Assembly (NCBI RefSeq): GCF_008119785.1
Contig: NZ_VSFA01000047.1
Coordinates: forward strand, 1 to 53,432
DNA length: 53,432 bases
Direction: 5' to 3'
Source: Micromonospora sp. MP36
GTDB taxonomy: Bacteria > Actinomycetota > Actinomycetes > Mycobacteriales > Micromonosporaceae
Shown here: piece after piece, positions 15,134 through 23,911 of the stretch
Position numbering within the stretch: the first letter of the stretch is position 1
Layout of the letters: each line of letters begins with the position of its first letter
The notes under the pieces: model-generated
The model's database searches: none
Told to the model about the DNA's origin: nothing
The model's input: the letters and a program-made list of their open reading frames with translations, nothing else
Position numbers and translations under genes: made by a program

Positions 15134-16275
15134 GCACCGCGACCGCAGGCTTCTCCGAGCTGCGGCTGGACGGCGTGTCCCGCCGCTTCGGTAGCCAGGA
15201 CGCGCTCAGCGACCTCGACCTGACCATCCGGGCGGGCGAGTTCATCGCCCTGCTCGGCCCATCCGGTTGCGGCAAGTCCACCGCGCTGAACTGCCTCGCC
15301 GGGCTGCTGCCCCTGACCGCCGGCAGCATCTGGCAGGACGAACGCCGGGTCGACACCCTGCCGCCCGAACGCCGCGGGTTCGGGATGGTGTTCCAGAGCT
15401 ACGCGCTGTTCCCGCACATGTCCGTCCGCGGCAACATCGCCTTCGGTCTGCGGATGCGGCGGCTGCCGAAGGACGAGATCCGCCGGCGTACCGCGGAGGC
15501 GGTCCGCCTCGTGCGACTGGAGGAGCACGCCGACAAGCTGCCCGGGCAACTCTCCGGGGGACAGCAGCAGCGGGTGGCGATCGCCCGCGCGGTCGTGCTC
15601 GAACCGTCGCTGGTGCTCATGGACGAGCCGCTGAGCAACCTGGACGCGAAGCTCCGCCTGGAGATGCGCACCGAGATCCGCCGACTGCACCAGTCGCTGG
15701 GGCTGACCACGGTCTACGTGACGCACGACCAGGAGGAGGCGTTGTCCCTGGCCGACCGCCTGGTCGTGCTCCGGGGCGGCCGGGTGCAGCAGATCGGGTC
15801 GCCCGAGGAACTGCACACCCGGCCGGGCAACTGGCACGTCGCGGACTTCATGGGCTACCGCAACCTCTGGCCGATGCGGGCGCAGTCCGTACGCGACGGC
15901 CTGGTCACGGTGGAGGCCGACGGGCTGCGGCTCGTCGGCGACCCGGTCGGTGAGATCGCCCCGGGCGACGCGGTGGTCGCCGGGGTGCGCCCGGAGGACG
16001 TCCAGGTCGACCAGCCGGGCACGCCGGACGGGGTGCCCGCCGAGATCGAGGTGGTCGAGTACCAGGGCCGGGAACTGGCGGCCGAGGCCCGCACCGCCTC
16101 GGGGCTGCAGGTCCACGTCCGCACCGAGAAGCGGCTCGCCCCCGGCGACGCGGTCTCGTTGCGCGTGTCACCACGGCGGCTGCTGATCTTCCCGACCGAC
16201 CCGCACGAGCGGCCCCCCGCCGCCCCCGGCGACCCGGCGGACGCGGTGGTCAAGGAACCGGGGCTGGTCGGATGA
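15130..16275 (+). CDS. ABC transporter ATPase (PotA/UgpC-like, TOBE domain)
   Basis: 381 residues. Walker A GPSGCGKST near residue 43, Q-loop VFQSYALFPHM, signature LSGGQQQRVAIARA, Walker B LVLMDEPLSNLD and switch His in YVTHDQEEA are all intact. The last ~120 residues form a TOBE-type domain (AGVRPEDVQV), as in importers of the polyamine/iron/sugar group. The ATG overlaps the binding-protein stop (ATGA) and its own stop overlaps the first permease. It powers import by the two permeases that follow. Confidence 0.92.
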   Translation: MSTATAGFSELRLDGVSRRFGSQDALSDLDLTIRAGEFIALLGPSGCGKSTALNCLAGLLPLTAGSIWQDERRVDTLPPERRGFGMVFQSYALFPHMSVRGNIAFGLRMRRLPKDEIRRRTAEAVRLVRLEEHADKLPGQLSGGQQQRVAIARAVVLEPSLVLMDEPLSNLDAKLRLEMRTEIRRLHQSLGLTTVYVTHDQEEALSLADRLVVLRGGRVQQIGSPEELHTRPGNWHVADFMGYRNLWPMRAQSVRDGLVTVEADGLRLVGDPVGEIAPGDAVVAGVRPEDVQVDQPGTPDGVPAEIEVVEYQGRELAAEARTASGLQVHVRTEKRLAPGDAVSLRVSPRRLLIFPTDPHERPPAAPGDPADAVVKEPGLVG

Positions 16276-17198
16276 GCGTCACGGCAACCCGCCCCACGGC
16301 GTCCGCCGGTGCGCCGCAGTCTCCTCGGGCGCACTGGCGGCACCGCCTGGCCGAACGGGGCGTCGACGCGCAGCTGTGGCTGCTCGCGCCGGCGGTGCTC
16401 TTCGTCGTCCTGCTGTTCCTGTACCCGTTCTTCTACGGCCTCGGCCTCTCCTTCCAACCCACCGAGGGCGGCCCGTTCAACGACTACGCCCGCTTCTTCG
16501 GCGACGCCTACCAGCGGGACACGATGTGGATCACGCTGCGCCTCGCCCTGCCCGCGGCCCTGCTGAACGTGCTCGCCTCGGTGCCCATCGCCTACCGGAT
16601 GCGGGGGCGGTTCCGCGGCAAGCGGCTGGTCACCATCCTGCTGGTCGTACCCATCACGCTCGGGACCGTGCTGACCGCCCAGGGGCTGCTCAACTTCCTC
16701 GGTCCCACCGGCTGGTTCAACCGCGTGCTGCTGGCACTGCACCTCACGGATGAGCCGGTACGGCTCGTGCACAACTACTGGGGCGTCTTCTTATCCCTGG
16801 TCATCACCGGATTCCCGTTCGCCTTCCTGCTCGTGCTGTCGTACCTCACCGGCATCGACCCGACGCTGGAGCGGGCGGCGGCCACCCTCGGCGCGGGTTG
16901 GTGGCAGCGGTTCCGCATGATCACCCTGCCGCTGCTGGCGCCGGGGCTCGCCACCACGTTCTGCCTGACGTTCGTGCTGGCCTTCAGCGTGTTCCCGTCC
17001 GCCGTGCTGGTCGGCAACCCGGCCGGCGAGACCCGGGTCATTTCCATCGCCGCGTACCAGGCGGCCTACGAGCAGTACGACTACCCGTACGCGTCCGCGA
17101 TCGCCATGATCATGGGCCTGATCGAGCTGGTCGTCATCTCGGTGGTGCTGCTGGGCCGCACCCGCCTCTACACCGGATCGACGGGAGGTAAGGGCTGA
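16272..17198 (+). CDS. ABC transporter permease 1
   Basis: 308 residues with about six transmembrane helices and the cytoplasmic coupling loop (ERAAATLGAGWWQRFRMITL, the EAA motif) near residue 200. It belongs to the binding-protein-dependent inner membrane component family (PotB-like). Start and stop both overlap neighbouring genes, so stoichiometric translation is likely. Partner of the second permease. Confidence 0.9.
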   Translation: MSVTATRPTASAGAPQSPRAHWRHRLAERGVDAQLWLLAPAVLFVVLLFLYPFFYGLGLSFQPTEGGPFNDYARFFGDAYQRDTMWITLRLALPAALLNVLASVPIAYRMRGRFRGKRLVTILLVVPITLGTVLTAQGLLNFLGPTGWFNRVLLALHLTDEPVRLVHNYWGVFLSLVITGFPFAFLLVLSYLTGIDPTLERAAATLGAGWWQRFRMITLPLLAPGLATTFCLTFVLAFSVFPSAVLVGNPAGETRVISIAAYQAAYEQYDYPYASAIAMIMGLIELVVISVVLLGRTRLYTGSTGGKG

Positions 17199-18091
17199 TG
17201 AGCACCGTCACCGTCATCCACCACGGCGACGCGCCCGCCGCCGGCGAGACCCGGCCGCGACGGCGGCTGGTCGCGCGCCCCGCCGCCTGGCTGGTCTGGG
17301 GCGTGGTGGTCTTCTTCTTCCTCAACCTGCTCGGGGTGGTCGGCTCCGTCCTGGTCAGCTCCTTCGGCCAGCGCTGGTTCGACACCTGGCTGCCGGACGG
17401 CTACACCGGGAAGTGGTACGGGGAGGCGTGGCACGAGTTCGCGCTCTTCGACGTCATCGTCGTCACCCTGCAGGTCTCCCTGCTGGTCGTGGCGCTGTCG
17501 CTGGTGATCGGGGTGCCAGCGGCGTACGTGCTGGCCCGGCACAACTTTCCCGGCAAGCGGCTGGCGTACCTGGTCTTCCTGCTGCCGATCCTGATGCCGC
17601 CGATCACCTACGGCATTCCACTGGCGACGGTGCTCTACAAGTTCGGCCTGGCCGGTCACCTCTCCGGCGTCGTGCTGGCGAACCTCGTGCCGTCGGTGCC
17701 GTTCGTGATCCTCACCATGACGCCGTTCATCGAGCAGATCGACCCGCGGATCGAAAGCGCCGCCCGGATGTGCGGCGCCGGGCTGTGGTCGGTGTTCCTC
17801 CGGGTGCTGGCGCCGCTGCTGCTGCCCGGAATGCTCGCCTCGGCCATCCTCGTCCTGGTACGCACCGTCGGCATGTTCGAGCTGACCTTCCTCACCGCCG
17901 GCCCGGACTCCCAGACCCTGGTGGTCGCCCTGTACTACTCCATGTCCGCGGCGGGTATCCGCGCCCAGCAGTCGGTGGACGCCATGGCCGTGATCTACAC
18001 CGCCATGATGCTGGTGCTGCTCGTGATCAGCCTGCGCTACGTCAACCCGACCCAACTGGTCGCCCGGGTCAAGGAGGAGCCGGACTCGTGA
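17198..18091 (+). CDS. ABC transporter permease 2
   Basis: 297 residues, PotC-like, with six predicted membrane segments and an EAA-type loop (ESAARMCGAGLWSVFLRVLA). The start shares one base with the preceding stop (TGATG) behind a GGGAGG ribosome binding site; the stop overlaps the aldolase GTG. It completes the importer. Confidence 0.9.
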   Translation: MSTVTVIHHGDAPAAGETRPRRRLVARPAAWLVWGVVVFFFLNLLGVVGSVLVSSFGQRWFDTWLPDGYTGKWYGEAWHEFALFDVIVVTLQVSLLVVALSLVIGVPAAYVLARHNFPGKRLAYLVFLLPILMPPITYGIPLATVLYKFGLAGHLSGVVLANLVPSVPFVILTMTPFIEQIDPRIESAARMCGAGLWSVFLRVLAPLLLPGMLASAILVLVRTVGMFELTFLTAGPDSQTLVVALYYSMSAAGIRAQQSVDAMAVIYTAMMLVLLVISLRYVNPTQLVARVKEEPDS

Positions 18092-18702
18092 GCGAGCTGA
18101 TCACCCTGCTGCGCGGGCAGCGGGTCCTCCCGGTGCTCCGACTGCCGACCGCGGCCGAGGCCACGGCCGCCACCGCCGCCATGTTCGGTCACGGCCTGCG
18201 GGTGGTCGAGTTGACCGCGACGACCCCGGACTGGGCCGCCGCGCTACGCGACGCGCGCCGCTTGGCGCCCGACGGCACAATGGTCGGCCTCGGCACCGTC
18301 ACCAGTGGGGCGCTGGCCACGAAGGCGGTGGAGGCGGGCGCGCAGTTCCTGGTCAGCCCCTGGCCGGCGCCCGACGTCCGGGCGGTCGCGACGAGCGCCG
18401 GGCTGCCGTTCCTGGAGGGCGCGTTCACCCCTGGCGAGGTGGCGGCCGCCGCCGCGCGCGGGCCGGTGAAGGTGTTCCCCGCCCACGTCGGTGGCCCGGC
18501 CTTCCTGACCAGCCTGCGGCAGCTGCTGCCGGACGCCGAACTGGTGCCCACCGGTGGGATCGCGCTCGACGCGGTGCCGGACTGGCTACGGGCCGGCGCG
18601 TGTGCGGTCGGCGTCGGCAGCGACCTGCTGCGGCCGGGCGCGGCGGACCGGCTGCGGTCGCTGCTGGACGCATTCGAGGACGGAAACGAGGAGCCGTCAT
18701 GA
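18088..18702 (+). CDS. eda: KDPG aldolase
   Basis: 204 residues of the KDPG/KHG aldolase family, which splits 2-keto-3-deoxy-6-phosphogluconate into pyruvate and glyceraldehyde 3-phosphate. The Schiff-base lysine is in VKVFPAHVGG and the catalytic glutamate in VVELTATT. In E. coli Eda the following loop reads TLRT; here it is TATT, so a substrate-contact arginine may be missing. GTG start behind AAGGAGGAG. It is placed directly before the mannonate dehydratase, and with the kinase downstream it completes the route from KDG. Confidence 0.85.
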   Translation: MSELITLLRGQRVLPVLRLPTAAEATAATAAMFGHGLRVVELTATTPDWAAALRDARRLAPDGTMVGLGTVTSGALATKAVEAGAQFLVSPWPAPDVRAVATSAGLPFLEGAFTPGEVAAAAARGPVKVFPAHVGGPAFLTSLRQLLPDAELVPTGGIALDAVPDWLRAGACAVGVGSDLLRPGAADRLRSLLDAFEDGNEEPS

Positions 18703-19907
18703 AGATCGTTGACGCTCGGGTGATCGTGACCTGCCCGGGCCGCAACTTCGTCACCCTGAAGATCATCACCGATGAGGGCGTCACCGGCGTCGGCGACGCC
18801 ACCCTCAACGGCCGCGAGCTGGCCGTCGAGTCGTACCTGCGCGACCACGTCGTCCCGCTGCTGATCGGGCGCGACCCGGCGCGGATCGAGGACACCTGGC
18901 AGTACCTCTACCAGGGGGCGTACTGGCGGCGCGGTCCGGTGACCATGAGCGCCATCGCCGCCGTGGACACCGCCCTGTGGGACATCAAGGGCAAGGTAGC
19001 GGGGCTGCCGGTCTACCAGCTGCTCGGCGGCCGCTCCCGCGAGGGCGTGACCGTGTACGGCCACGCCAACGGCGAGACGGTCGACGAGGTGCTCACCGAG
19101 GTGGCGCGGTTCGTCGACCTCGGCTATCGGGCGGTGCGGGTGCAGTGCGGCGTCCCGGGTCTGGCCAAGACGTACGGCGTCAGCGGCGACAAGATGTTCT
19201 ACGAGCCGGCCGACGCGGCGCTGCCCACCGAGGCGACCTGGTCGACCGAGCGGTACCTGGCGCACCTCCCGTCGGTCTTCGCGAAGGTGCGCGACGAGTT
19301 CGGCCCGACCCTGCGGCTGCTGCACGACGTGCACCACCGGCTGACCCCGATCGAGGCGGCCCGGCTCGGGCGCAGCCTGGAGCCCTACGCGCTGACCTGG
19401 ATGGAGGACCCGATCCCCGCCGAACTGCAGGACGGCTTCCGGCTCATCCGCCAGCACACCACCACCCCGATCGCCACCGGCGAGATCTTCAACTCCGTCT
19501 GGGACGCCACCCAGCTCATCCGCGAACAGCTCATCGACTACATCCGCACCACGGTGGTCCGCGCCGGAGGCATCACCCACCTGCGGCGCATCTTCGACTA
19601 CGCCGCCCTGCACCACGTCCGCAGCGGCTCCCACGGCGCCACCGACCTCTCCCCCGTCTGCCTGGCCGCCGCGCTGCAACTCGACATCGCCATCCCGAAC
19701 TTCGGCCTGCAGGAATACATGCGGCACACCGCCCAGACCGACGAGGTGTTCCCGCACGACTATCACTTCGCCGACGGCTACCTGCACCCCAGCGAGGCAC
19801 CGGGGCTCGGGGTGGACATCGACGAGGAGGCGGCCGCCCGCTTCCCCTACTCCCCCGCGTACCTGCCGGTGAACCGGCTCGAGGACGGCACGGTGCACCC
19901 ATGGTGA
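18699..19907 (+). CDS. manD: D-mannonate dehydratase, enolase superfamily (ManD type)
   Basis: 402 residues. Dehydrates D-mannonate to 2-keto-3-deoxygluconate. Family hallmarks: VYGHANG, DVHHRLTP (metal Asp and nearby His), MEDPIPAE and TGEIFNS (metal glutamates), HGATDLSPV (His acid/base) and the C-terminal tryptophan. This is the ManD/RspA type rather than the unrelated iron-dependent UxuA, so this glucuronate branch uses the alternative enzyme. Some ManD homologues are slow or act on gluconate too; the context of uronate isomerase and hexulosonate reductase supports mannonate. ATGA overlap with the aldolase. Confidence 0.9.
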   Translation: MKIVDARVIVTCPGRNFVTLKIITDEGVTGVGDATLNGRELAVESYLRDHVVPLLIGRDPARIEDTWQYLYQGAYWRRGPVTMSAIAAVDTALWDIKGKVAGLPVYQLLGGRSREGVTVYGHANGETVDEVLTEVARFVDLGYRAVRVQCGVPGLAKTYGVSGDKMFYEPADAALPTEATWSTERYLAHLPSVFAKVRDEFGPTLRLLHDVHHRLTPIEAARLGRSLEPYALTWMEDPIPAELQDGFRLIRQHTTTPIATGEIFNSVWDATQLIREQLIDYIRTTVVRAGGITHLRRIFDYAALHHVRSGSHGATDLSPVCLAAALQLDIAIPNFGLQEYMRHTAQTDEVFPHDYHFADGYLHPSEAPGLGVDIDEEAAARFPYSPAYLPVNRLEDGTVHPW

Positions 19908-20854
19908 GCACCACCCCGGACGTACTCGTCCTCGGCGAGATCCTCGTCGAACTGACCGCGCTCGAACCGCTACGCGACGGCGCGGCGCTGCGCCTGGGCT
20001 TCTCCGGAGACGCGCTGAACGCCGCCGCCGCGGCCGCCGCCGCCGGCGCGCACACCTGCCTGCTGGCCCGGGTGCCCGAGGACGAACTGGGCGACGAACT
20101 GGTGGCCCGGGTGGCCGCGCTCGGCATCGACACGTCGTGCCTGATCCGCACCCCCGGGCAGCACGGCCTCTACCTGCAACACGCCGACCCGGCCGGGCAG
20201 CGCGAGTTCGTCTACGTCCGGCGCGGCAGCGCCGGCTCCTGCCTGTCCCCCGCCGACGTGCCACAGGACCTCGCCGCAGGCGCGGGCGTGGTGCTCTCCA
20301 GCGGCGTCGCCTGCGCGATCTCGACCACCACCTTCGAGGCGGTACGCGTGGCCGCACACGCCGCGAACCGCTTCGTCTACGACCCCAACTGGCGGCCACG
20401 ACTCGTCGACGCGGACACCGCCGCCGGCCACCTGCGAGCGCTGGCCCCGCACGCCCGGCTGGTCACACCGGCGTGGCCACGCGAAGCCGCCGCGCTGCTC
20501 GACGCCGCGGTCACGGATCCCGCCGAGGCGTGCGCCGCGTTCCGCGCGCTCGGACCGGCCGCGGTCGCCCTCACCCGGGGCGCCGACGGCGTGCTGCTGG
20601 ACGACGGCGGACAGCGGACCGAGGTGCCCGCATATCCCGCCGAGCGGATCGTCGACCAGACCGGCGCCGGGGACGTGCTGGCCGGCACCGTCGCCGCCCG
20701 GCTCGCCCTCGGCGACGACCTGCCCGACGCGATCCGGCTGGGCGCGGCCGCGGCGGCGCTGTCGCTGGGCGGCCACGGCGGCACGGGATACCTGCCGGCG
20801 CTCGACGAGTCCCGCCGACTGGTCGCACAAACCGAAGTGGAGGTGCCGGGATGA
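19901..20854 (+). CDS. kdgK: 2-keto-3-deoxygluconate kinase (PfkB family)
   Basis: 317 residues of the ribokinase/PfkB family. The N-terminal GEILVEL and the FSGDALNAA sugar-binding region are present, and the C-terminal ATP motif DQTGAGDVLAG contains the catalytic aspartate. By position between mannonate dehydratase and altronate dehydratase it phosphorylates 2-keto-3-deoxygluconate, the shared product of both. The start is either ATG 19901 (chosen) or GTG 19904; both overlap the mannonate dehydratase stop. Confidence 0.87.
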   Translation: MVSTTPDVLVLGEILVELTALEPLRDGAALRLGFSGDALNAAAAAAAAGAHTCLLARVPEDELGDELVARVAALGIDTSCLIRTPGQHGLYLQHADPAGQREFVYVRRGSAGSCLSPADVPQDLAAGAGVVLSSGVACAISTTTFEAVRVAAHAANRFVYDPNWRPRLVDADTAAGHLRALAPHARLVTPAWPREAAALLDAAVTDPAEACAAFRALGPAAVALTRGADGVLLDDGGQRTEVPAYPAERIVDQTGAGDVLAGTVAARLALGDDLPDAIRLGAAAAALSLGGHGGTGYLPALDESRRLVAQTEVEVPG

Positions 20855-22371
20855 GCCTGGTGGTGTTGCACGAGGGCGACGACGTCGCGGTGGCGACCAC
20901 GGCGATGGCGCGCGGGACGTGCGTCGCGGTGCGCGGGGCCGGCGAGGTGACGCTGCGCGGCGACCTGCCCGCCGGGCACAAGGTCGCCCTGCGGGACCTG
21001 CCCGCCGGGGCGCTGGTGCGCAAGTACGGCCAGGTGATCGGACGCACCCTCGCCGAGGTCCACGCCGGGGAACACGTGCACGTGCACAACCTCGGCATGC
21101 CGGAGAACGCCGCCGTCCGGACGGCGCAGGGGGAAGCAGGTTCGGCCCCTGCGCTCCCCGCCGACCTGCGGCGGACGTTCCACGGCTACCGCCGGCCGGA
21201 CGGTCGCGTGGCCACCCGCAACTACGTCGGGGTCCTGACCACCGTCAACTGCTCGGCGACCGTGGCACGAAAGGTCGCCCGGCTCACCGAGGACCTGGCC
21301 GAGGAGGTCGACGGAGTCGACGGGGTCGTCGCCCTGACCCACGGCACCGGCTGTGGCATGGCCGCCCAGGGTGACGGCTGGGAACTACTGCGCCGCACCC
21401 TGGCCGGCTACGCACGCAACCCGAACATCGGTGGGCTGGTCGTCATCGGACTCGGCTGCGAGGTCAACACGGTGACCGGCCTGATGGCGGACCTCGGCGT
21501 GGCCGACCACGTGCCGGTGTCGTCGTACACCATCCAGGAGCTGGGCGGCACGTCGTCGGCGGTGCAGCGCGGCGTGGCACTGGTCCGGGGCATGATCGAC
21601 GACCTGGCCGGCGCGGCACGTACCGAGGTCGACGTGGCGGAGCTCGTCCTCGGCCTGCAGTGCGGGGGGTCCGACGGCTGGTCCGGCCTGACCGCGAACC
21701 CCGCCCTGGGCGTCGCCTCGGACCTGCTCGTCGCCGCCGGCGCGACCAGCGTCCTGGGTGAGACGCCGGAGGTGTACGGCGCGGAGCACCTGCTGGCCGC
21801 CCGCGCCACCGACCCGGCGGTGGCGGACGCGCTGATGGCCCGCATCCGCTGGTGGGAGGAGTACACCCGGCAGCAGGGCACGACGCTGGACGCGAACCCC
21901 TCACCGGGCAACAAGGCCGGCGGCATCACCACCATCCTCGAGAAGTCGCTGGGCGCGGTCGCCAAGGCAGGCCACAGCCCGCTCGCCGCCGTCCGCGAGT
22001 ACGGCGAACCGATCCCCCGGCCGGGCCTGGTGTTCATGGACACCCCCGGCTACGACCCGGTCTCGGTGACCGGGATGGTCGCCGGCGGGGCGAACCTGAT
22101 CTGCTTCACCACCGGCCGCGGCTCCGTCTTCGGCAGCCGCCCCGTGCCGACGGTCAAGCTGGCCACCAACGCCGAGCTGGCCACCCGGATGGCCGGCGAC
22201 ATCGACCTGGACTGCTCGGCGGTGGTCGAGCCGGGCGTACCGCTGCCGGAGATGGGCCGCCAGGTGTACGACCTGCTGCTCGACGTGGCGTCGGGCCGGC
22301 GCACCGCCAGCGAGGAGATGGGCCTCGGCGGCGAGGAAATCGTGCCGTGGCAACTCGGAGCGGTGCTGTGA
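20851..22371 (+). CDS. uxaA: Altronate dehydratase (UxaA/GarD family)
   Basis: 506 residues with an N-terminal SAF domain (about 1-90) joined to the C-terminal D-galactarate/altronate dehydratase domain. Characteristic pieces are GYRRPDGRVATRNYVGV, LTHGTGCGM, LGLQCGGSDGWSG and NPSPGNKAGG. It converts altronate to 2-keto-3-deoxygluconate with iron. Galactarate dehydratase is the family alternative, but the uronate isomerase and reductase in the same locus favour altronate. Start and stop overlap both neighbours by four bases. Confidence 0.88.
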   Translation: MSLVVLHEGDDVAVATTAMARGTCVAVRGAGEVTLRGDLPAGHKVALRDLPAGALVRKYGQVIGRTLAEVHAGEHVHVHNLGMPENAAVRTAQGEAGSAPALPADLRRTFHGYRRPDGRVATRNYVGVLTTVNCSATVARKVARLTEDLAEEVDGVDGVVALTHGTGCGMAAQGDGWELLRRTLAGYARNPNIGGLVVIGLGCEVNTVTGLMADLGVADHVPVSSYTIQELGGTSSAVQRGVALVRGMIDDLAGAARTEVDVAELVLGLQCGGSDGWSGLTANPALGVASDLLVAAGATSVLGETPEVYGAEHLLAARATDPAVADALMARIRWWEEYTRQQGTTLDANPSPGNKAGGITTILEKSLGAVAKAGHSPLAAVREYGEPIPRPGLVFMDTPGYDPVSVTGMVAGGANLICFTTGRGSVFGSRPVPTVKLATNAELATRMAGDIDLDCSAVVEPGVPLPEMGRQVYDLLLDVASGRRTASEEMGLGGEEIVPWQLGAVL

Positions 22372-23855
22372 CCGCCGGGACCGCGCAGCGGCTGCGCCTC
22401 GACACGTTGGAGCGCATCACCGGACCGGGCCAGGGCTGGCGCGGCCCGCAGGTCGACCCGCGCGCGCTGCGGGTCGGCATCGTGCACCTGGGCATCGGCG
22501 CCTTCCATCGGGCCCACCAGGCCGTCTTCACCGAACTGGCCGCTGCGGCCACGGGCCGCGACGACTGGGGCATCACCGGCGTCACCCAGCGGTCGGCGTC
22601 CGTGCGCGAGCAACTGACGCCGCAGGACGGCCTCTACTCGGTGCTCGAACGGGCCGCCGACGCGGCGTCGCTGCGGGTCATCGGCAGCGTCCGGGAGGTC
22701 GTCTTCGGCGGCGCCGACCCGGCGACGGTGGTCGACCGGATCGCCGACCCCGCCGTACGCGTGGTCACGCTGACCGTGACCGAGAAGGGATACCGCCGCG
22801 ACGGCGCCGGCGGCCTGGACCGCTCCGATCCACAGGTCGCGGCCGACCTCGCCGGCCGGCCGCCCGGCACCGCCGTCGGCCAGCTGGTACGCGGGCTGCA
22901 GCACCGCCGGTCGCGAAGCGGCGCACCGCTCACCATCCTGTCCTGCGACAACCTGACCGGAAACGGACAGGTGCTGCGCGCACTGGTGCACGACTTCGTG
23001 GACGCGCTGCCGCCGTCGCAGGCAGCGGGGCTCGCCGAGTGGATCGCGACGTCGGTACGTTTCCCGTCCTGCATGGTCGACCGGATCGTGCCGGCCACCA
23101 CCGACCAGGACCGCGCCGACGTCCACCGGATCCTCGGCCTCGAGGACCAGGGCGTCGTGGTCGCCGAACCGTTCAGCCAGTGGGTCATCGAGGACGACTT
23201 CGCCGCCGACCGACCCGCCTGGGAACGCGCCGGCGCCGTCCTCACCACTGACGTCGCCGGGTGGGAGGCGGTGAAGCTGCGCAACCTCAACGCGAGCCAC
23301 TCGCTGCTCGCCTACCTGGGCGCCCTGTCGGGACACGACACCATCGCGGGCGCGCTGTCCGACGACCGGCTCGCGGCGGCCGCCGAAGCCCTGATGGTGC
23401 AGGACGTGGCGCCCACGCTGCGGGTGCCGGACGGGCTGGATCTCGACGACTACCGGCGTCAGGTGCTGACCCGCTTCGCCAACCCGGCGCTGCGGCACCG
23501 CACCGTGCAGGTGGCGATGGACGGGTCGCAGAAGCTGCCGGTGCGGCTGCTGGGCACGGTTCGGGACCGCCTGTCCGCCGGCGAGGTGCCGAGGCACGCG
23601 GCGCTCGCGGTCGCGGCCTGGATGGTGTACGTCGCGCGGGGCCGCGACGTACGGGGACGAGAGCTGCCGCTGGACGATCCGATGGCCGACCGGCTGCGTG
23701 CCGCGGCGGCGCCGGCCGACGGTGACCCGCACCGTCTGGTCGACTCGCTGCTGCGCGTACCGGAGATCTTCGGCGCGGACCTTGCCGAGCACGACGGCTT
23801 CCGGGCGGCGCTGATCGACCACGTCGCGCGGTTGACCAAGGGCGAGGCGGTCTGA
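22368..23855 (+). CDS. uxuB: Hexulosonate reductase, mannitol dehydrogenase family (fructuronate/tagaturonate reductase)
   Basis: 495 residues of the long-chain mannitol dehydrogenase family. The N-terminal Rossmann part contains VHLGIGAFHRAHQ; the C-terminal catalytic part has KLRNLNASHSLLAYLG with the Lys-Asn-His set. It reduces fructuronate to mannonate (UxuB) or tagaturonate to altronate (UxaB). The window has dehydratases for both products but only this one reductase, so it may serve both branches, or the second reductase is elsewhere. GTG start overlaps the altronate dehydratase stop. Last gene of the operon, followed by a strong hairpin. Confidence 0.85.
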   Translation: MTAGTAQRLRLDTLERITGPGQGWRGPQVDPRALRVGIVHLGIGAFHRAHQAVFTELAAAATGRDDWGITGVTQRSASVREQLTPQDGLYSVLERAADAASLRVIGSVREVVFGGADPATVVDRIADPAVRVVTLTVTEKGYRRDGAGGLDRSDPQVAADLAGRPPGTAVGQLVRGLQHRRSRSGAPLTILSCDNLTGNGQVLRALVHDFVDALPPSQAAGLAEWIATSVRFPSCMVDRIVPATTDQDRADVHRILGLEDQGVVVAEPFSQWVIEDDFAADRPAWERAGAVLTTDVAGWEAVKLRNLNASHSLLAYLGALSGHDTIAGALSDDRLAAAAEALMVQDVAPTLRVPDGLDLDDYRRQVLTRFANPALRHRTVQVAMDGSQKLPVRLLGTVRDRLSAGEVPRHAALAVAAWMVYVARGRDVRGRELPLDDPMADRLRAAAAPADGDPHRLVDSLLRVPEIFGADLAEHDGFRAALIDHVARLTKGEAV

Positions 23856-23856
23856 C

Positions 23857-23899
23857 CCGACGGCGCCGCTGGTCCCTGCGGGATCCCCGGCGCCGTCGG
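23857..23899. terminator. Bidirectional terminator between convergent operons
   Basis: CCGACGGCGCCG (23857-23868) and CGGCGCCGTCGG (23888-23899) are perfectly complementary over 12 bp with a 19-nt loop. It begins 2 bp after the reductase stop and ends 12 bp before the GH28 stop, so it can serve both operons. Confidence 0.75.
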
Positions 23900-23911
23900 T
23901 CGTCCGACCGC

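Noticed and set aside
18189..20399. Reverse frame of 736 residues over the aldolase, ManD and kinase genes
   Set aside because: Antisense to three well-recognised enzymes; low-complexity Arg/Gly sequence.
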